From the NCBI RefSeq assembly GCF_016526145.1, contig NZ_JADDUE010000009.1, positions 124,001 through 188,000 of the forward strand: a stretch of DNA of 64,000 nucleotides. The letters run 5' to 3'. The translations under genes and the position numbers were made by a program. Below are positions 1-9,166 of the stretch, one piece after another; positions within the stretch are counted from its first letter, which is position 1; each line of letters starts with the position of its first letter. The DNA is from Saccharopolyspora galaxeae. GTDB lineage: Bacteria > Actinomycetota > Actinomycetes > Mycobacteriales > Pseudonocardiaceae. The notes below the pieces were generated by a model. That model did not search any database, was not told where the DNA came from, and saw only the letters and a program-made list of their open reading frames with translations.

Positions 1-103
1 GGGCTGAATGATCCTCGCGCAGCCGCTGATCGGCGTAGTGGCCGCGAGTGACCGAGCCATTACCGTTCGGAGGTGACGGCGCACCCGGCAGGGAGGACCC
101 AGC

Positions 104-1111
104 GTGCGTGAGATCGGCGAAATCGTCCGCACGATGCCGAAAGTCGAACTGCACGTGCACCTGGAAGGCACCCTGGAACCGGAGCTGAAGCTGCGGCTGG
201 CCGAGCGCAACGGCATCCCGTTCCCGTTCGAAACCGTCGAGCAGGTGCGCGCCGGCTACCGGTTCCACGACCTGCCCTCGTTCCTGACCGGCTACTACGA
301 GGGCATGGACGTGCTGCGCACCGAGGCGGACTTCTACGACCTGACCGCCGCGTACCTGCGGCGCGCGGCGGGCGAAGGGGTCCGGTACGCGGAGGTCTTC
401 TTCGACCCGCAGGCGCACACCGCCCGCGGAATCCCGTTCGGCACCGTGCTGCGCGGCATCCGCCGCGCGCAGCTCGACGCCGCGCGCCGCCACGACCTGC
501 ACGCGCAGCTGGTGATGTGCTTCCTGCGCGATCACGAGCCCGGCTACGCGATGGCGACGCTGCTGGAATCGTTGCCGTACAAGGAATGGATCGTCGGCGT
601 GGGGCTGGACTCCGACGAGCGCGGGAACCCGCCGCGCAAGTTCGCCGAGGTGTTCCGGCGGGCGCGGCAGGAGGGCTACCTGCTCACCGCGCACTGCGAC
701 ATCGACCAGCAGGACTCGGTCGAGCACATCCGGCAGTGCCTGCACGAGATCGGAGTGGACCGCATCGACCACGGCAGCAACGTCCTGGAATCCCCGGAAC
801 TGGTCGCCGAGGCGCAGCGGCGCGGCACCGGGTTCACCACCTGCCCGGTGTCGAACAGCTGGGTGAACGGCGGCGGGACGAAGGCCGACGAGATCGGGCG
901 GATGCTGGCCGCGGAGCTCGCGGTGACGGTGAACTCGGACGATCCGGCGTACTTCGGCGCCTACCTCACCGACAACCTGCTGGCGCTGCACGCCGAACTC
1001 GAACTCGCCCCCGCCGACCTGGTCCGGCTGCAGCTCAACGCCGTGCGGGCGAGCTGGGCGCCGCTGTCGATCAAGGACCGGCTCACCACCGCTCTGCGCG
1101 CCGAGTACTGA
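104..1111 (+). CDS. Adenine/adenosine deaminase family protein
   Basis: A 335-residue zinc hydrolase of the adenosine deaminase superfamily, acting in purine salvage by hydrolytic deamination in the cytoplasm. Metal-site residues are visible: the N-terminal HVHLEG pair (His17, His19), a TAHCD motif near residue 198, IDHGSN, and the C-terminal NSDDPAYFG motif. The wording of the N terminus (KVELHVHLEGTLEPEL) and the SDDPAYFG ending fit the adenine deaminase branch better than classical Add, but substrate cannot be fixed from sequence. The GTG start is chosen because AGGGAGGA lies about six bases upstream. It is convergent with the next gene and appears not to belong to the cluster that follows. 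Confidence 0.85.
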   Translation: MREIGEIVRTMPKVELHVHLEGTLEPELKLRLAERNGIPFPFETVEQVRAGYRFHDLPSFLTGYYEGMDVLRTEADFYDLTAAYLRRAAGEGVRYAEVFFDPQAHTARGIPFGTVLRGIRRAQLDAARRHDLHAQLVMCFLRDHEPGYAMATLLESLPYKEWIVGVGLDSDERGNPPRKFAEVFRRARQEGYLLTAHCDIDQQDSVEHIRQCLHEIGVDRIDHGSNVLESPELVAEAQRRGTGFTTCPVSNSWVNGGGTKADEIGRMLAAELAVTVNSDDPAYFGAYLTDNLLALHAELELAPADLVRLQLNAVRASWAPLSIKDRLTTALRAEY

Positions 1112-1225
1112 CCCGCGCGAGCGTCGGAGTGAACGACTCCTCGGATATCCGTTGCGGCGAACGATCTCCGCGCGATCCCGGCTGATCGAGTGGCGTGCCC
1201 GCGGTTCCGAGGCGAGCGCGGCGAA

Positions 1226-2833
1226 TCACGGAACCGGCACCGCCCGGTGCACCGCGATCGCGGTGACCGTGCGGCGGCAGACCTTGCCGGTGGGGGCCAG
1301 CGGCAACTCCGGGAGCACCACCAACGCTTCCGGCAGCTTCCGCCGCTCCAGCCCCCGGGCCTGCAGGAACGCGGTGAGCGCGGGCAGCTGCAGTTCGGCC
1401 GAGCCTGCGGCGAGGCTCACGCACGCGCACAACCGTTCACCCAGGTCGTCGTCCGGCACGGCGACGCAGGCGACGTCGACGATCGCCGGGTGCGCGCGGA
1501 TCTCCAGCTCCACCTCGGCCGGGCTGATGTTGTGGCCGCCGCGGACCACGACCTGCTTGAGCCGGCCCAGCACGTGCAGCCTGCCCTGCCCGTCGAGCAC
1601 GCCCCGGTCGCCGCTGCGCACCCACCCGTCGCGGGTGCGGTAGCGGGCGTCGAGGTCGGGTGCGGCGACGTAGCTCAGCGGGGTCATCGGCCCGCGCGCG
1701 CAGATCTCACCCGGCTCGCCCGGCGGCAGCGGGCGACCGTCCGGGGCGATGATCCGCAGCTGCGCGACCGCCGGATCGGGCAGGCCCGCGCTGCCGTCGA
1801 GGCCGGTGCGCGCGGTGTGGCAGTTGATGCCGTCCGAGGAGCCGTAGACGCTGATCACGCGGGCTCGCAGGCGTCGCGCGCACGCGTCGGCGGTGACTTC
1901 CGAAAGCGGCGCCGAGCTGGAAACGACGGTGCGCAGGCACGTGTTGTCCTCGTCCGGGCCCGGCGGGTGCTCGGCCAGGCGGCGCAGCATGGTCGGTACG
2001 CCGAACAAGTGCGTCGGGCGGTGCTCGCGCACCAGCCGCAGCGCGGCCACCGGGTCGAAGCGCTCCATGAGCACCAGCGTCGAGCCGAGCGCTGCGATGC
2101 TCACGTGCGTCGCGCAGGAACCGTACGAGGAGGACAGCGGCATCATCATCAACGCGCGGACCGGGTCGGAGCCGTCGTGCAGCGCCCGGACGTAGTTGGC
2201 GCGGCCACCGGCCATCGCGTCGTGCGAGTAGGCGATCATCTTCGGTTCGGCTTCGGACCCGGAGGTGACCAGGATCCGGACCGGTGCCTCGGGATCGATC
2301 GCGGGCGGTTGCCAGGCACCGGCGGGTGCGGTGTCCAGCGACCTCGGGCCGTCCTCGCCGGCGCCGAAGGTCCGCACCACCCGCAGGTCCGGCAGGCAGG
2401 TGGTTCCGTCGGCGTCCGAAGTGGACCCGAACACGGCCGCTGCGGCGCGGGATTTCCCGAGCAGTGCCGCGGTGTCGCGGATTCCGCGGCCCGCGGGGTA
2501 GGGCAGCGCCACCGCGCCGATCGCGGCGACCGCCAGTTCGGTCACCACTGCGCGCCAGCCGTTGGGCAGCCGGATGCCGACGATGTCGCGGTCCCGCACG
2601 CCCGCGGCCGTCAGCGCCGAGGCGATGCGGCGCACTTCCCGGTCCAGCGCGGCGTAGTCGAGGGTGCGCTCGTCGTCGATGACCGCTTCGCGCCGCGGGT
2701 GTGCGTCGACCCGCGCGCGGAACAGCGTGTAGAGGTCGCGGCCGGGGCAGTGGCCGTCGCGGACCCACCGGCGGCGTGCTTCGGACGGTACGAGGTCGCG
2801 GATCTCCGTGCCGCTGCGCGATGTCCAGGTCAC
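1226..2833 (-). CDS. Adenylate-forming acyl/aryl ligase (last gene of leftward cluster)
   Basis: A 535-residue ANL-superfamily enzyme that should activate a carboxylic acid with ATP as an acyl-adenylate, then pass it to CoA or an amine. The A3 phosphate-binding loop (TSGSEAEPK), the YGSSDG adenine-site motif, the RSGDRG core motif, the hinge around GRLKQVVVRGGHNISP and the C-terminal catalytic lysine (PTGK) are all present. The N terminus resembles dihydroxybenzoate-AMP ligases. The GTG start overlaps the upstream stop by four bases (GTGA) and follows GGGAG at a suitable distance. It is the second ligase in this operon and no carrier protein is nearby, so a free-standing CoA ligase or amide synthetase role is the likeliest reading. 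Substrate unknown. Confidence 0.85.
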   Translation of the reverse strand: MTWTSRSGTEIRDLVPSEARRRWVRDGHCPGRDLYTLFRARVDAHPRREAVIDDERTLDYAALDREVRRIASALTAAGVRDRDIVGIRLPNGWRAVVTELAVAAIGAVALPYPAGRGIRDTAALLGKSRAAAAVFGSTSDADGTTCLPDLRVVRTFGAGEDGPRSLDTAPAGAWQPPAIDPEAPVRILVTSGSEAEPKMIAYSHDAMAGGRANYVRALHDGSDPVRALMMMPLSSSYGSCATHVSIAALGSTLVLMERFDPVAALRLVREHRPTHLFGVPTMLRRLAEHPPGPDEDNTCLRTVVSSSAPLSEVTADACARRLRARVISVYGSSDGINCHTARTGLDGSAGLPDPAVAQLRIIAPDGRPLPPGEPGEICARGPMTPLSYVAAPDLDARYRTRDGWVRSGDRGVLDGQGRLHVLGRLKQVVVRGGHNISPAEVELEIRAHPAIVDVACVAVPDDDLGERLCACVSLAAGSAELQLPALTAFLQARGLERRKLPEALVVLPELPLAPTGKVCRRTVTAIAVHRAVPVP

Positions 2834-4431
2834 GAGAACTCCCAGGGGGTGCGGACGTAGGTGTGGCCGTCGTGGCCGAGCGCGTGGCGGAATCGTGGAT
2901 CGGCCGCGAGTTCCGCGAGATCCGTGCACACCGGCGCCACGGGCGGACCTGCATCGGCGCAGCGGGAAACCAGCGCTTCCGTCGGCATCTCCCGCCGGTC
3001 CGCGAAGTCCGAGGTGGATCCTTCGGGGAGCACGGAGAAACCATCTCGGGTCCGATGCAGACGACGATCGGTGCGGTGCCGCGGCACGACTCCGGCCGCG
3101 GACAGCAGCGAAGTGTCCACTCTGGACCCTGAGCCGGTGCGCAGCCGCCGCAGCAGTGCGGCCAGCACTCCCTGCGCGCACACCAGGCCACCCAGCACGT
3201 CGGTCAGCGTCATCAATGACGGCGCCGCCGGTTTCGAGATCGCGGCGGCCAGGCCGCTGTGGGCTTGCACCAGGAAATCCGTGCCGAGCGGTGGATCCGT
3301 GCCCATCGCCGAGCCCCATCCGGAGGCCCACGCGTAGACGAGCCCGGGGCTGCTGCTCGCGAGGTCTTGCGCATCGAGCCCGAGCTGCGCTGCTTTTCCG
3401 GGAGCCCAGTTGTGCAAGAACACGTCCGCCTCCGCGACGAGCTCGCGCAGCCCGCGGCATCCGCCCGGAGTCTTCAGGTCCAGTTCGACCACGCGCTTTC
3501 CGGCGTTCAACGCCAAGTACCGGGCGGATCGATCGCGCACCATCGGCGGAACCCCGCGCATCGGATCGCCGCCCGGTGGCTCGATGCGCACCACGTCCGC
3601 GCCCAGCATCCGCAGCACGTGCCCGGCGGCCGGTCCCTGCACCCGGCGGGTCGACTCGACCACCACGATCCCGTCGAGCGGCAAGGCACCGGGAGGTGGC
3701 AACCGATGAGGCTGCGATCCCGGCAGGTGGGTGAGCGTGCAGGCAGGCAGATCCATCGGGCCGGTGGGTTCGTCGCGGACCGGGAGCACGCTGATCCCCG
3801 TTTTCTCGGCAGCCGTGCGGATTTCGGCGTGCGTGGCGGCACCCACGGCATCGTGCAGTGCCGCGGGAAGGCCGCAGGTGGCGGTGGCGAAGCGTTGCTG
3901 GAACGGCCACCAGCCTCGGGCGATCGCGGAGTCCGCGGCACCGAGTGCGCGCCAGAACCGCTGCCAGGCCTCGGCGTTGAGCGTCTCCACCTCGATTCGC
4001 ACACCGTCCGCTGTCGTGAACGGAGGGCGCAGACCGGCCCGAACCTCCTCGGGCGGGTCGTCTGCCGTGGCGGCGGCCAGGTATTGCTGCACGCTCAGCA
4101 GCGCCGCTTGCGCGACGGAAGTGCGCACCGAGTTCACCCGAGCGCCGCGTGCTCGGGCGATCGTGGCGGCCAGAACTCCTTGTGCGGCAAGGACTCCGGC
4201 CACGGTCGAAGCGTAGTCGACCGCCAGCGGCACCGGGCGTCCCGCAGCACGGCCATGTACGTGCATGATCCCGCAGGCGGCTTGCACCGATGCTTCGTCG
4301 TGCAACGGCAGTTGAACCGGGCCGGACCAATCCACCACGCATTCCACGTCCGGATCGGACAGTCCGAGTGCGTCCAGCTGTCCCGCCGCCACGACCGACG
4401 CGACGTCGGGAGCCGTCGGCGGCGCGCTCAT
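2830..4431 (-). CDS. Fused CaiB/BaiF (family III) CoA-transferase
   Basis: A 533-residue protein made of two CaiB/BaiF units. Residues about 250-530 form a recognisable family III CoA-transferase N-terminal fold with the catalytic aspartate in GTDFLVQ (Asp385). Residues about 40-165 look like the middle part of a second CaiB unit (VQAACGIM followed by a GVLAAQGVLAA helix), but the aspartate position is occupied by Glu46. Family III enzymes move CoA between carboxylic acids through an aspartyl-CoA anhydride. Within the operon it is translationally coupled to a methyltransferase upstream and an acyl ligase downstream (4-base overlaps on both sides), so it probably handles the same acyl group as the ligases. 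Confidence 0.8.
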   Translation of the reverse strand: MSAPPTAPDVASVVAAGQLDALGLSDPDVECVVDWSGPVQLPLHDEASVQAACGIMHVHGRAAGRPVPLAVDYASTVAGVLAAQGVLAATIARARGARVNSVRTSVAQAALLSVQQYLAAATADDPPEEVRAGLRPPFTTADGVRIEVETLNAEAWQRFWRALGAADSAIARGWWPFQQRFATATCGLPAALHDAVGAATHAEIRTAAEKTGISVLPVRDEPTGPMDLPACTLTHLPGSQPHRLPPPGALPLDGIVVVESTRRVQGPAAGHVLRMLGADVVRIEPPGGDPMRGVPPMVRDRSARYLALNAGKRVVELDLKTPGGCRGLRELVAEADVFLHNWAPGKAAQLGLDAQDLASSSPGLVYAWASGWGSAMGTDPPLGTDFLVQAHSGLAAAISKPAAPSLMTLTDVLGGLVCAQGVLAALLRRLRTGSGSRVDTSLLSAAGVVPRHRTDRRLHRTRDGFSVLPEGSTSDFADRREMPTEALVSRCADAGPPVAPVCTDLAELAADPRFRHALGHDGHTYVRTPWEFS

Positions 4432-5216
4432 GCGTGCACCTTCCGCCCGTGCACCGAGTACAGCACGCTGGACGATGCCCGGAAGTCCGGCGCACGCACC
4501 AGATCCCGCAGCTCGTCGAGCTCGTTCTCGGACATTCCTGCCGCGAGCAGCCCGTCGCGCAGCTGCCTGGTGTGGTTCGCCAGCAGCTCCAGGTCGGCGG
4601 AACCCGGTCGGCGGACCTGGACGTACGGCTGCGGGTCGATGCCGACCAAACCGGCTTCCCGCATCGCCGCCGCGATCCGCCGCCCGCACTTCGGGTCCAC
4701 ACCGGACGAACGCATCACGAATTCCTTGGCGGCGAGGAACTTCTCGTACAGCCGCGCGGCGGGCTCGTCCGGGGCCAGCAGCAGCGGCTCGTACGAGGTG
4801 TCGAACTCGTCGACCTGCAACCAGCCGCCCGGTTTCAACGTGCGCACCAGCTTGTTCAGCACCTGCTGCCGCTTCGGCAGGTGGCGCAGCACCAAGCGGG
4901 CCACGATCAGATCGAAACCGGCCTCCGGCAACGGATCCACGGCCACGTCATGGGTCGCGACGCGCAGCCCCGGGCGCGATTCGAGCGGGCCAGGGCGGAT
5001 GTCGGTGGCCAGCACCGTCCCGGTCGGAGCGACGCGCTCGGCCAGCCACAGCGCGATACTGCCGCCGCCGCAGCCCACGTCCAGGCAGTCCCAACCGTCG
5101 GTGACACCGGTCGAGGCGAGGCGGTCCGAGGTCATCGGGTCGTGCGCCCGCGCCAGCAGCCGATTCTGCTCGGTGCGGTGCTGTTCGCCGAAGACGTAGG
5201 ACTCCGAGATCGTCAT
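4428..5216 (-). CDS. SAM-dependent methyltransferase, class I
   Basis: A 262-residue class I methyltransferase. The SAM-binding motif I is LDVGCGGGS near residue 45, followed by an acidic strand end (VLATDI), a DLIVARLVLRHL motif and the LKPGGWLQ post-II motif, the usual layout of small-molecule C- or O-methyltransferases. The ATG start is placed at MTISESYVFG; the stop overlaps the CoA-transferase start by four bases. It lies two bases after the acyl ligase stop in transcription order, so it is part of the same message. Acceptor unknown; the family gives no safe prediction. Confidence 0.85.
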   Translation of the reverse strand: MTISESYVFGEQHRTEQNRLLARAHDPMTSDRLASTGVTDGWDCLDVGCGGGSIALWLAERVAPTGTVLATDIRPGPLESRPGLRVATHDVAVDPLPEAGFDLIVARLVLRHLPKRQQVLNKLVRTLKPGGWLQVDEFDTSYEPLLLAPDEPAARLYEKFLAAKEFVMRSSGVDPKCGRRIAAAMREAGLVGIDPQPYVQVRRPGSADLELLANHTRQLRDGLLAAGMSENELDELRDLVRAPDFRASSSVLYSVHGRKVHA

Positions 5217-5218
5217 CG

Positions 5219-6826
5219 CTAGGTCCACCTGCCCGAACCGGCCGTGTCGGTGCTGCCGGTGAGCTGTTCGAGCAGTTCCAGCCTGCGCACCTTGCCGGTG
5301 CCGGTGCGCGGAACGCGGTCCCAGGTCAACGCGACCGGCTCCTGCATCGGCGGCAGGCCACGGGTCGCACGCCGCCACGCGGCGCCGGAAAGCCGTCCGT
5401 CCACGGTGACCACCACGGGAAGCGGCGGTGCGTCGGGCCTGCCGAGCACGACGCACTCCTGCGCGACCGGTAGCCGGTCCTCCAGCACGTCTTCGGTTTC
5501 CAGGCAGCTCAGCTCCGGAACCCGGTCGACCTCCCGATCCAGCAGCAGCACGGACCCGGTGCGGGTGCGCATCCCGATGTCGCCGGTGTTCCACCAGTCG
5601 CCGTGCCGCTTCGCGGCCCAGCGCCCGGATTCCCCCGCGTAGTCCTGGCAGCGGGCTGCGGTGCGCGCCAGCACGAGGCCGGGCCGCCCGCGCCGCACCG
5701 GCTCGAAGGTGTCCGGGTCGACAACACGCAGCCGCGTCTTGAACGGAACCGGTCTGCCCACGTCCCGGGTCTTGCCGCAGCCCGGGGAATCGTGCAGCGA
5801 ACGGCGGGTGTGGAACCGGAACGTCAACGGTCCCGTCTCCGTCTGCCCCCACCCCTGCATCCACACCGGACCACGTCGCGCGGTCGCACCGAGGTAGGCG
5901 CGGATGGTCGGCGGGTGCACCGCGTCGTAGGTGCTGATGAACAACCGTGTCCTGCGGAACGGGTTGTCCAATCGGTCGGTCAGCGGGCGGAAGCGGACGT
6001 AGGTCGAGGGCAGCGCCTCGACGATGGTCGGCGGATGCGCGCGCAGCAGCGGGTCCGCGCGGTCCGGGTCCTGGTCGCCGAGCACCACGAGCTCGCGCGG
6101 CGCCATGCTCATCACCACCCCGGTCCAGCAGAACGTGCGCCCGTGGGCGAAGGAATTGGCGTTGAGCACCGTGTCGTCCCGGCCCACACCGATCTTCGGC
6201 AGCGGCATGGCCTCGAACCGCGCCAATTCACCGACGATCGTGCGGGCGGAATGCACCACCAGCTTCGGTACTCCGGTCGTCCCGGAGGTGTGGTTGATGA
6301 CCAGCGGTGCGTCCCCGTCGCGGCGGCGCGGCGCGGGGGCGTCCTGGCCGTGCAGTTCGGACAAGCTCGCCGTTCCCGGAACCGCCGCGCCCGGATCGTC
6401 CCCGTCCAGCACGACGGTGCTGCGGGCGAACGCGACCAAGTCCGTGCCCTGCGCACCGGCGGCCCCGAGCACCGCGGAAGTGCTCACCAGCACCGCCGGT
6501 TCGAGCCGTTTGAGCAGCAACTCCACCGAATCCGGCGGCAGCTGCGCGGAAAGCTGCGCGGGAACGGCACCCAGCCGGATCGCCGCGCAGGCCAGCAGGT
6601 CGTAGTCCCAGTGGTTCTCCTTGACGATCGCCACCCGATCGCCGCGGCCCGCCCCGGCGGCCGCCAGCCAGCCCGCGGCCTGCCGCACCAGGACGGCCAG
6701 GTCCGGGGCTTCGTAGCAGGTACCGCCCTGCGGTGCGATGTCGAACGGGCGGTCCAGGTGCACCCGCGGTGAGTCGCGCCGGTCCGCGCACTCGTCGAAG
6801 AGAACACCCATGTCGTGCGGTTTCAA
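5219..6826 (-). CDS. Adenylate-forming acyl-CoA ligase-like protein
   Basis: A 535-residue ANL-superfamily enzyme, the first of two in this operon. The A3 loop is HTSGTTGVPK, the adenine pocket is GWGQTETG, the core motif is NTGDIGMR and the C-terminal catalytic lysine lies in GTGK. The chosen start is TTG (reading LKPHDMGVLF), because GGAAAGGA is seven to eight bases upstream; an ATG farther upstream would run 20 bases into the preceding gene, and the ATG five codons downstream has a poorer site. Low identity to the second ligase in the operon suggests a different acid substrate. Confidence 0.8.
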   Translation of the reverse strand: MKPHDMGVLFDECADRRDSPRVHLDRPFDIAPQGGTCYEAPDLAVLVRQAAGWLAAAGAGRGDRVAIVKENHWDYDLLACAAIRLGAVPAQLSAQLPPDSVELLLKRLEPAVLVSTSAVLGAAGAQGTDLVAFARSTVVLDGDDPGAAVPGTASLSELHGQDAPAPRRRDGDAPLVINHTSGTTGVPKLVVHSARTIVGELARFEAMPLPKIGVGRDDTVLNANSFAHGRTFCWTGVVMSMAPRELVVLGDQDPDRADPLLRAHPPTIVEALPSTYVRFRPLTDRLDNPFRRTRLFISTYDAVHPPTIRAYLGATARRGPVWMQGWGQTETGPLTFRFHTRRSLHDSPGCGKTRDVGRPVPFKTRLRVVDPDTFEPVRRGRPGLVLARTAARCQDYAGESGRWAAKRHGDWWNTGDIGMRTRTGSVLLLDREVDRVPELSCLETEDVLEDRLPVAQECVVLGRPDAPPLPVVVTVDGRLSGAAWRRATRGLPPMQEPVALTWDRVPRTGTGKVRRLELLEQLTGSTDTAGSGRWT

Positions 6827-6863
6827 CGCCAGTTCCTTTCCGGGAGTGCGGGATGGATCGCGG

Positions 6864-8213
6864 TCAGGCTCGTTGCGGCGCAACGGTTTGCGGCCGGCCG
6901 CGCAGGCGGCTCAAGGTGCGGGAGGCGGCGAGCGCACCGGCGCGCACCGCCCCTTCGGACGCCGGACGTTGCATCACCCAGTCCCCGGCGTAATCGACGG
7001 AACGGAGCGGGCGTGCCATGAACCGCGGCCGCCGGTGCAGCGCCGCCGGAGCGGCCTCCGGCAGGCCGTGCCGGTACCGGTGCACGAAGTTGCGCCGGTT
7101 CGCGGCGGGCAGCTCGGGCAGGTAGCGCGCGGCCGCGTGCGTCAGCCGCGCCACGACGACGTCGTCGGGAGCGTCCACAAGGGAGTGCGTGAGGTCGGCG
7201 GCGGGCATCAGCGTCAGCAGGCCCTTGCCCGCCGGTGCCCGTCCCGGATGCTTCTGGTGGTCGAAGAGGATCGCGGACAGCACGTCCTCCTCGACCTCCG
7301 GAGTCAGCAGCGCGTACGCACGCGCGCCCGCGGGCGCCAGCGGCCGGTCCAGCAGGCAGCTCACCTTCAGCGCGGGCCGGAACGTGCAGGCCGAGAGGTA
7401 GGCAGACTCGTCCTCCGGCGGGTTCGCGTGCAGCATCGCCGCCACCGGCGCGGGTACGCACAGCAGCACCGAGCGCGCCGTCACGGTGTCCGATGTGGTC
7501 AGCAGGGTGGCCGATGCGCGCTCCGCGACGACCTCGTGCACCGCGCAGCCGGTCGCCACGTCCAGGTCGGCCGCCAGCAGGCGCGCCAAGGTGTCCATGC
7601 CGTCGCGGTACGTTCGCCAGCTCGACGCGTCGCCGACCGCGAGCAGGAGTCCGATCAGGACAGCCGCCGCGGAGCGCTCCGTGTTCCAGCCGAAGAACGT
7701 GCCCGCGACCGGTTGCAGCAGGTAGTCGTGCAGGTCCCGGTGGTAGCGGCGGGCGAACTCGGCGACGGTCGTGCCGCGCAGCGGGGAACGCTCCGGGTGG
7801 TCGGTGTCGAACCAAGCGCGGCGCCGCCGCGCCCACAGCTGGAACCGGGCCAGATCCAGCCGAGCCCGCGGCGTCAGACCGGCACCGGTGAGCATGCCGC
7901 GCGGTTCGGCGACTCCCGGCCGCGCCAGCCCATCGCGCCACACCGCAACCGGGCCGCCGAGGACCGGGACGTCGTCGAGCCGCACGCCCATCCGCTCCAG
8001 CAACCGCCACGTCGCGCGGTATCCGTGCGGCGATATCTGCTCCGCGCCGGTGTCCACCGTGTACCCATCCTGCCGGAACGAGGTGGTGCGACCGCCGACT
8101 TGCGGCTCCGACTCGAAAACCCGGACCGCGAGCCCGGCCCGGCGCAGCTCGGTGGCCGCGGCCAGCCCGGCCAATCCCGCGCCGACGACCGCGACGTCCA
8201 GATCCGTGCTCAT
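6864..8213 (-). CDS. FAD-dependent amine oxidase/desaturase-like oxidoreductase
   Basis: A 449-residue flavoprotein with an N-terminal dinucleotide-binding fold (VAVVGAGLAGLAAATEL) ending in FESEPQVGGRT, the signature of the amine oxidase, protoporphyrinogen oxidase and phytoene desaturase group. A C-terminal FAD-contact stretch (YAGDWVMQRPASEGAVRAG) is also present. It could oxidise an amine or desaturate a ring or prenyl chain. The ATG start overlaps the UbiA stop by four bases. Position between a prenyltransferase and an acyl ligase suggests that it acts on the prenylated intermediate, but this is inference. Confidence 0.8.
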   Translation of the reverse strand: MSTDLDVAVVGAGLAGLAAATELRRAGLAVRVFESEPQVGGRTTSFRQDGYTVDTGAEQISPHGYRATWRLLERMGVRLDDVPVLGGPVAVWRDGLARPGVAEPRGMLTGAGLTPRARLDLARFQLWARRRRAWFDTDHPERSPLRGTTVAEFARRYHRDLHDYLLQPVAGTFFGWNTERSAAAVLIGLLLAVGDASSWRTYRDGMDTLARLLAADLDVATGCAVHEVVAERASATLLTTSDTVTARSVLLCVPAPVAAMLHANPPEDESAYLSACTFRPALKVSCLLDRPLAPAGARAYALLTPEVEEDVLSAILFDHQKHPGRAPAGKGLLTLMPAADLTHSLVDAPDDVVVARLTHAAARYLPELPAANRRNFVHRYRHGLPEAAPAALHRRPRFMARPLRSVDYAGDWVMQRPASEGAVRAGALAASRTLSRLRGRPQTVAPQRA

Positions 8214-9166
8214 ACCGACCCAGCCAGCAGGTTCGCCAGCACCAGCAGCGCCACGCTGGTGCGGTGCACCGAGAATCCGAGCTTGCGGGCGCGCATCGTC
8301 TCGCCGCGCCGGAAACCCAGGTGGAACTGACGAGCCCGCAGCGCCGTGGCGGGCAGCATCAGCAGCACGAACCACCCCGGCGCGGCTCCGGTGGCCGAGG
8401 CGACCGCGCCGATCAGGAACTCGCCCAGCGAAAGCGCGCCGATGAACGCCACGTTGCCGCGCACCGAGGTCAGCGCGGCCACCGTCCACCGGCCCACGCC
8501 CCGGTCGCCATCGACGTCGTTGGTGTTGGAGTACACGCCGAACATCAGCACGCCCATGCCGAACAGCACGGCCTGCGCGCAGAGGAACCCGGAGAACCGG
8601 CCGGTCGCCAGCGCGTGCGGCGCCAGCACCAGCACCGCGCCCAGCGCCACCAGGAACGCCTCCTGGAAACCGCGGTAGCTGAGCTTGAGACCGTAGGAGT
8701 ACTGCAGCGCGAACACCCAAGTCACCGCGATCATCGCGACCGTCCACATCGGAGTGTGCGGGGACACCGCGATCGCAGCGGTCCACAGCAGACCCCCGGC
8801 CACGGCGGTGAGCCAGCCGAACCGCAACGCCTCCGGCACCGTCAACGTGCCCGCGACCAGCGGCTTGCGCAGCTTCTTGCGCAGCGGATCGTCCGGCCCG
8901 TAGTTGACCAGGTCGCTGCCGTCGCGGAAGCCGGTCACGTCGTCGAACGCGACCAGCGCGACGACCGTGCCGACCTCGCCGAGCAGGAACAGCAGCAGCA
9001 TCGGCAGCGTCCCCGGCGCCGCGGGCGCCATCAGCACGGCCGAAGCAGCCACCAGGATGCTCAGGTAGTAGTCGTAGATGTCCAGGTTGCCCAGCCGGGT
9101 GTAGCTGCGCGCCTTGCTCTCCGGCCGGGTGGCGCGCGTTCCGGCGGACACGGTGGGCAGCGTCAT
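8210..9166 (-). CDS. UbiA-family prenyltransferase
   Basis: A 318-residue polytopic membrane protein with about eight to nine hydrophobic segments. Two aspartate-rich clusters typical of the UbiA fold are visible: FDDVTGFRDG (Asp75, Asp76, Asp82) and NTNDVDGDRG in the second half, which would bind Mg-diphosphate of an isoprenoid donor. The family attaches prenyl chains to aromatic rings, chlorophyllide or haem, or links polyprenyl phosphate to ribose phosphate. It overlaps its neighbours by four bases at both ends. A UbiA enzyme between sugar/cyclitol-type aminotransferases and acyl ligases is an unusual setting. Confidence 0.85.
   Translation of the reverse strand: MTLPTVSAGTRATRPESKARSYTRLGNLDIYDYYLSILVAASAVLMAPAAPGTLPMLLLFLLGEVGTVVALVAFDDVTGFRDGSDLVNYGPDDPLRKKLRKPLVAGTLTVPEALRFGWLTAVAGGLLWTAAIAVSPHTPMWTVAMIAVTWVFALQYSYGLKLSYRGFQEAFLVALGAVLVLAPHALATGRFSGFLCAQAVLFGMGVLMFGVYSNTNDVDGDRGVGRWTVAALTSVRGNVAFIGALSLGEFLIGAVASATGAAPGWFVLLMLPATALRARQFHLGFRRGETMRARKLGFSVHRTSVALLVLANLLAGSV

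Noticed and set aside
1112-1225. Terminator between the first two convergent genes
   Set aside because: Only a 5-bp hairpin (GGAGT/ACTCC) is visible, too weak to list.
1190-2860. Long plus-strand ORF opposite the first acyl ligase
   Set aside because: Arg/Gln/His-rich shadow of the ligase gene, which has all ANL motifs on the other strand.
3259-5199. 646-codon plus-strand ORF
   Set aside because: Antisense to the CoA-transferase and methyltransferase; low-complexity translation and no family motif.
6738-8330. 530-codon plus-strand ORF
   Set aside because: Antisense to the FAD oxidoreductase; Arg/Gln/His-rich and without motifs.
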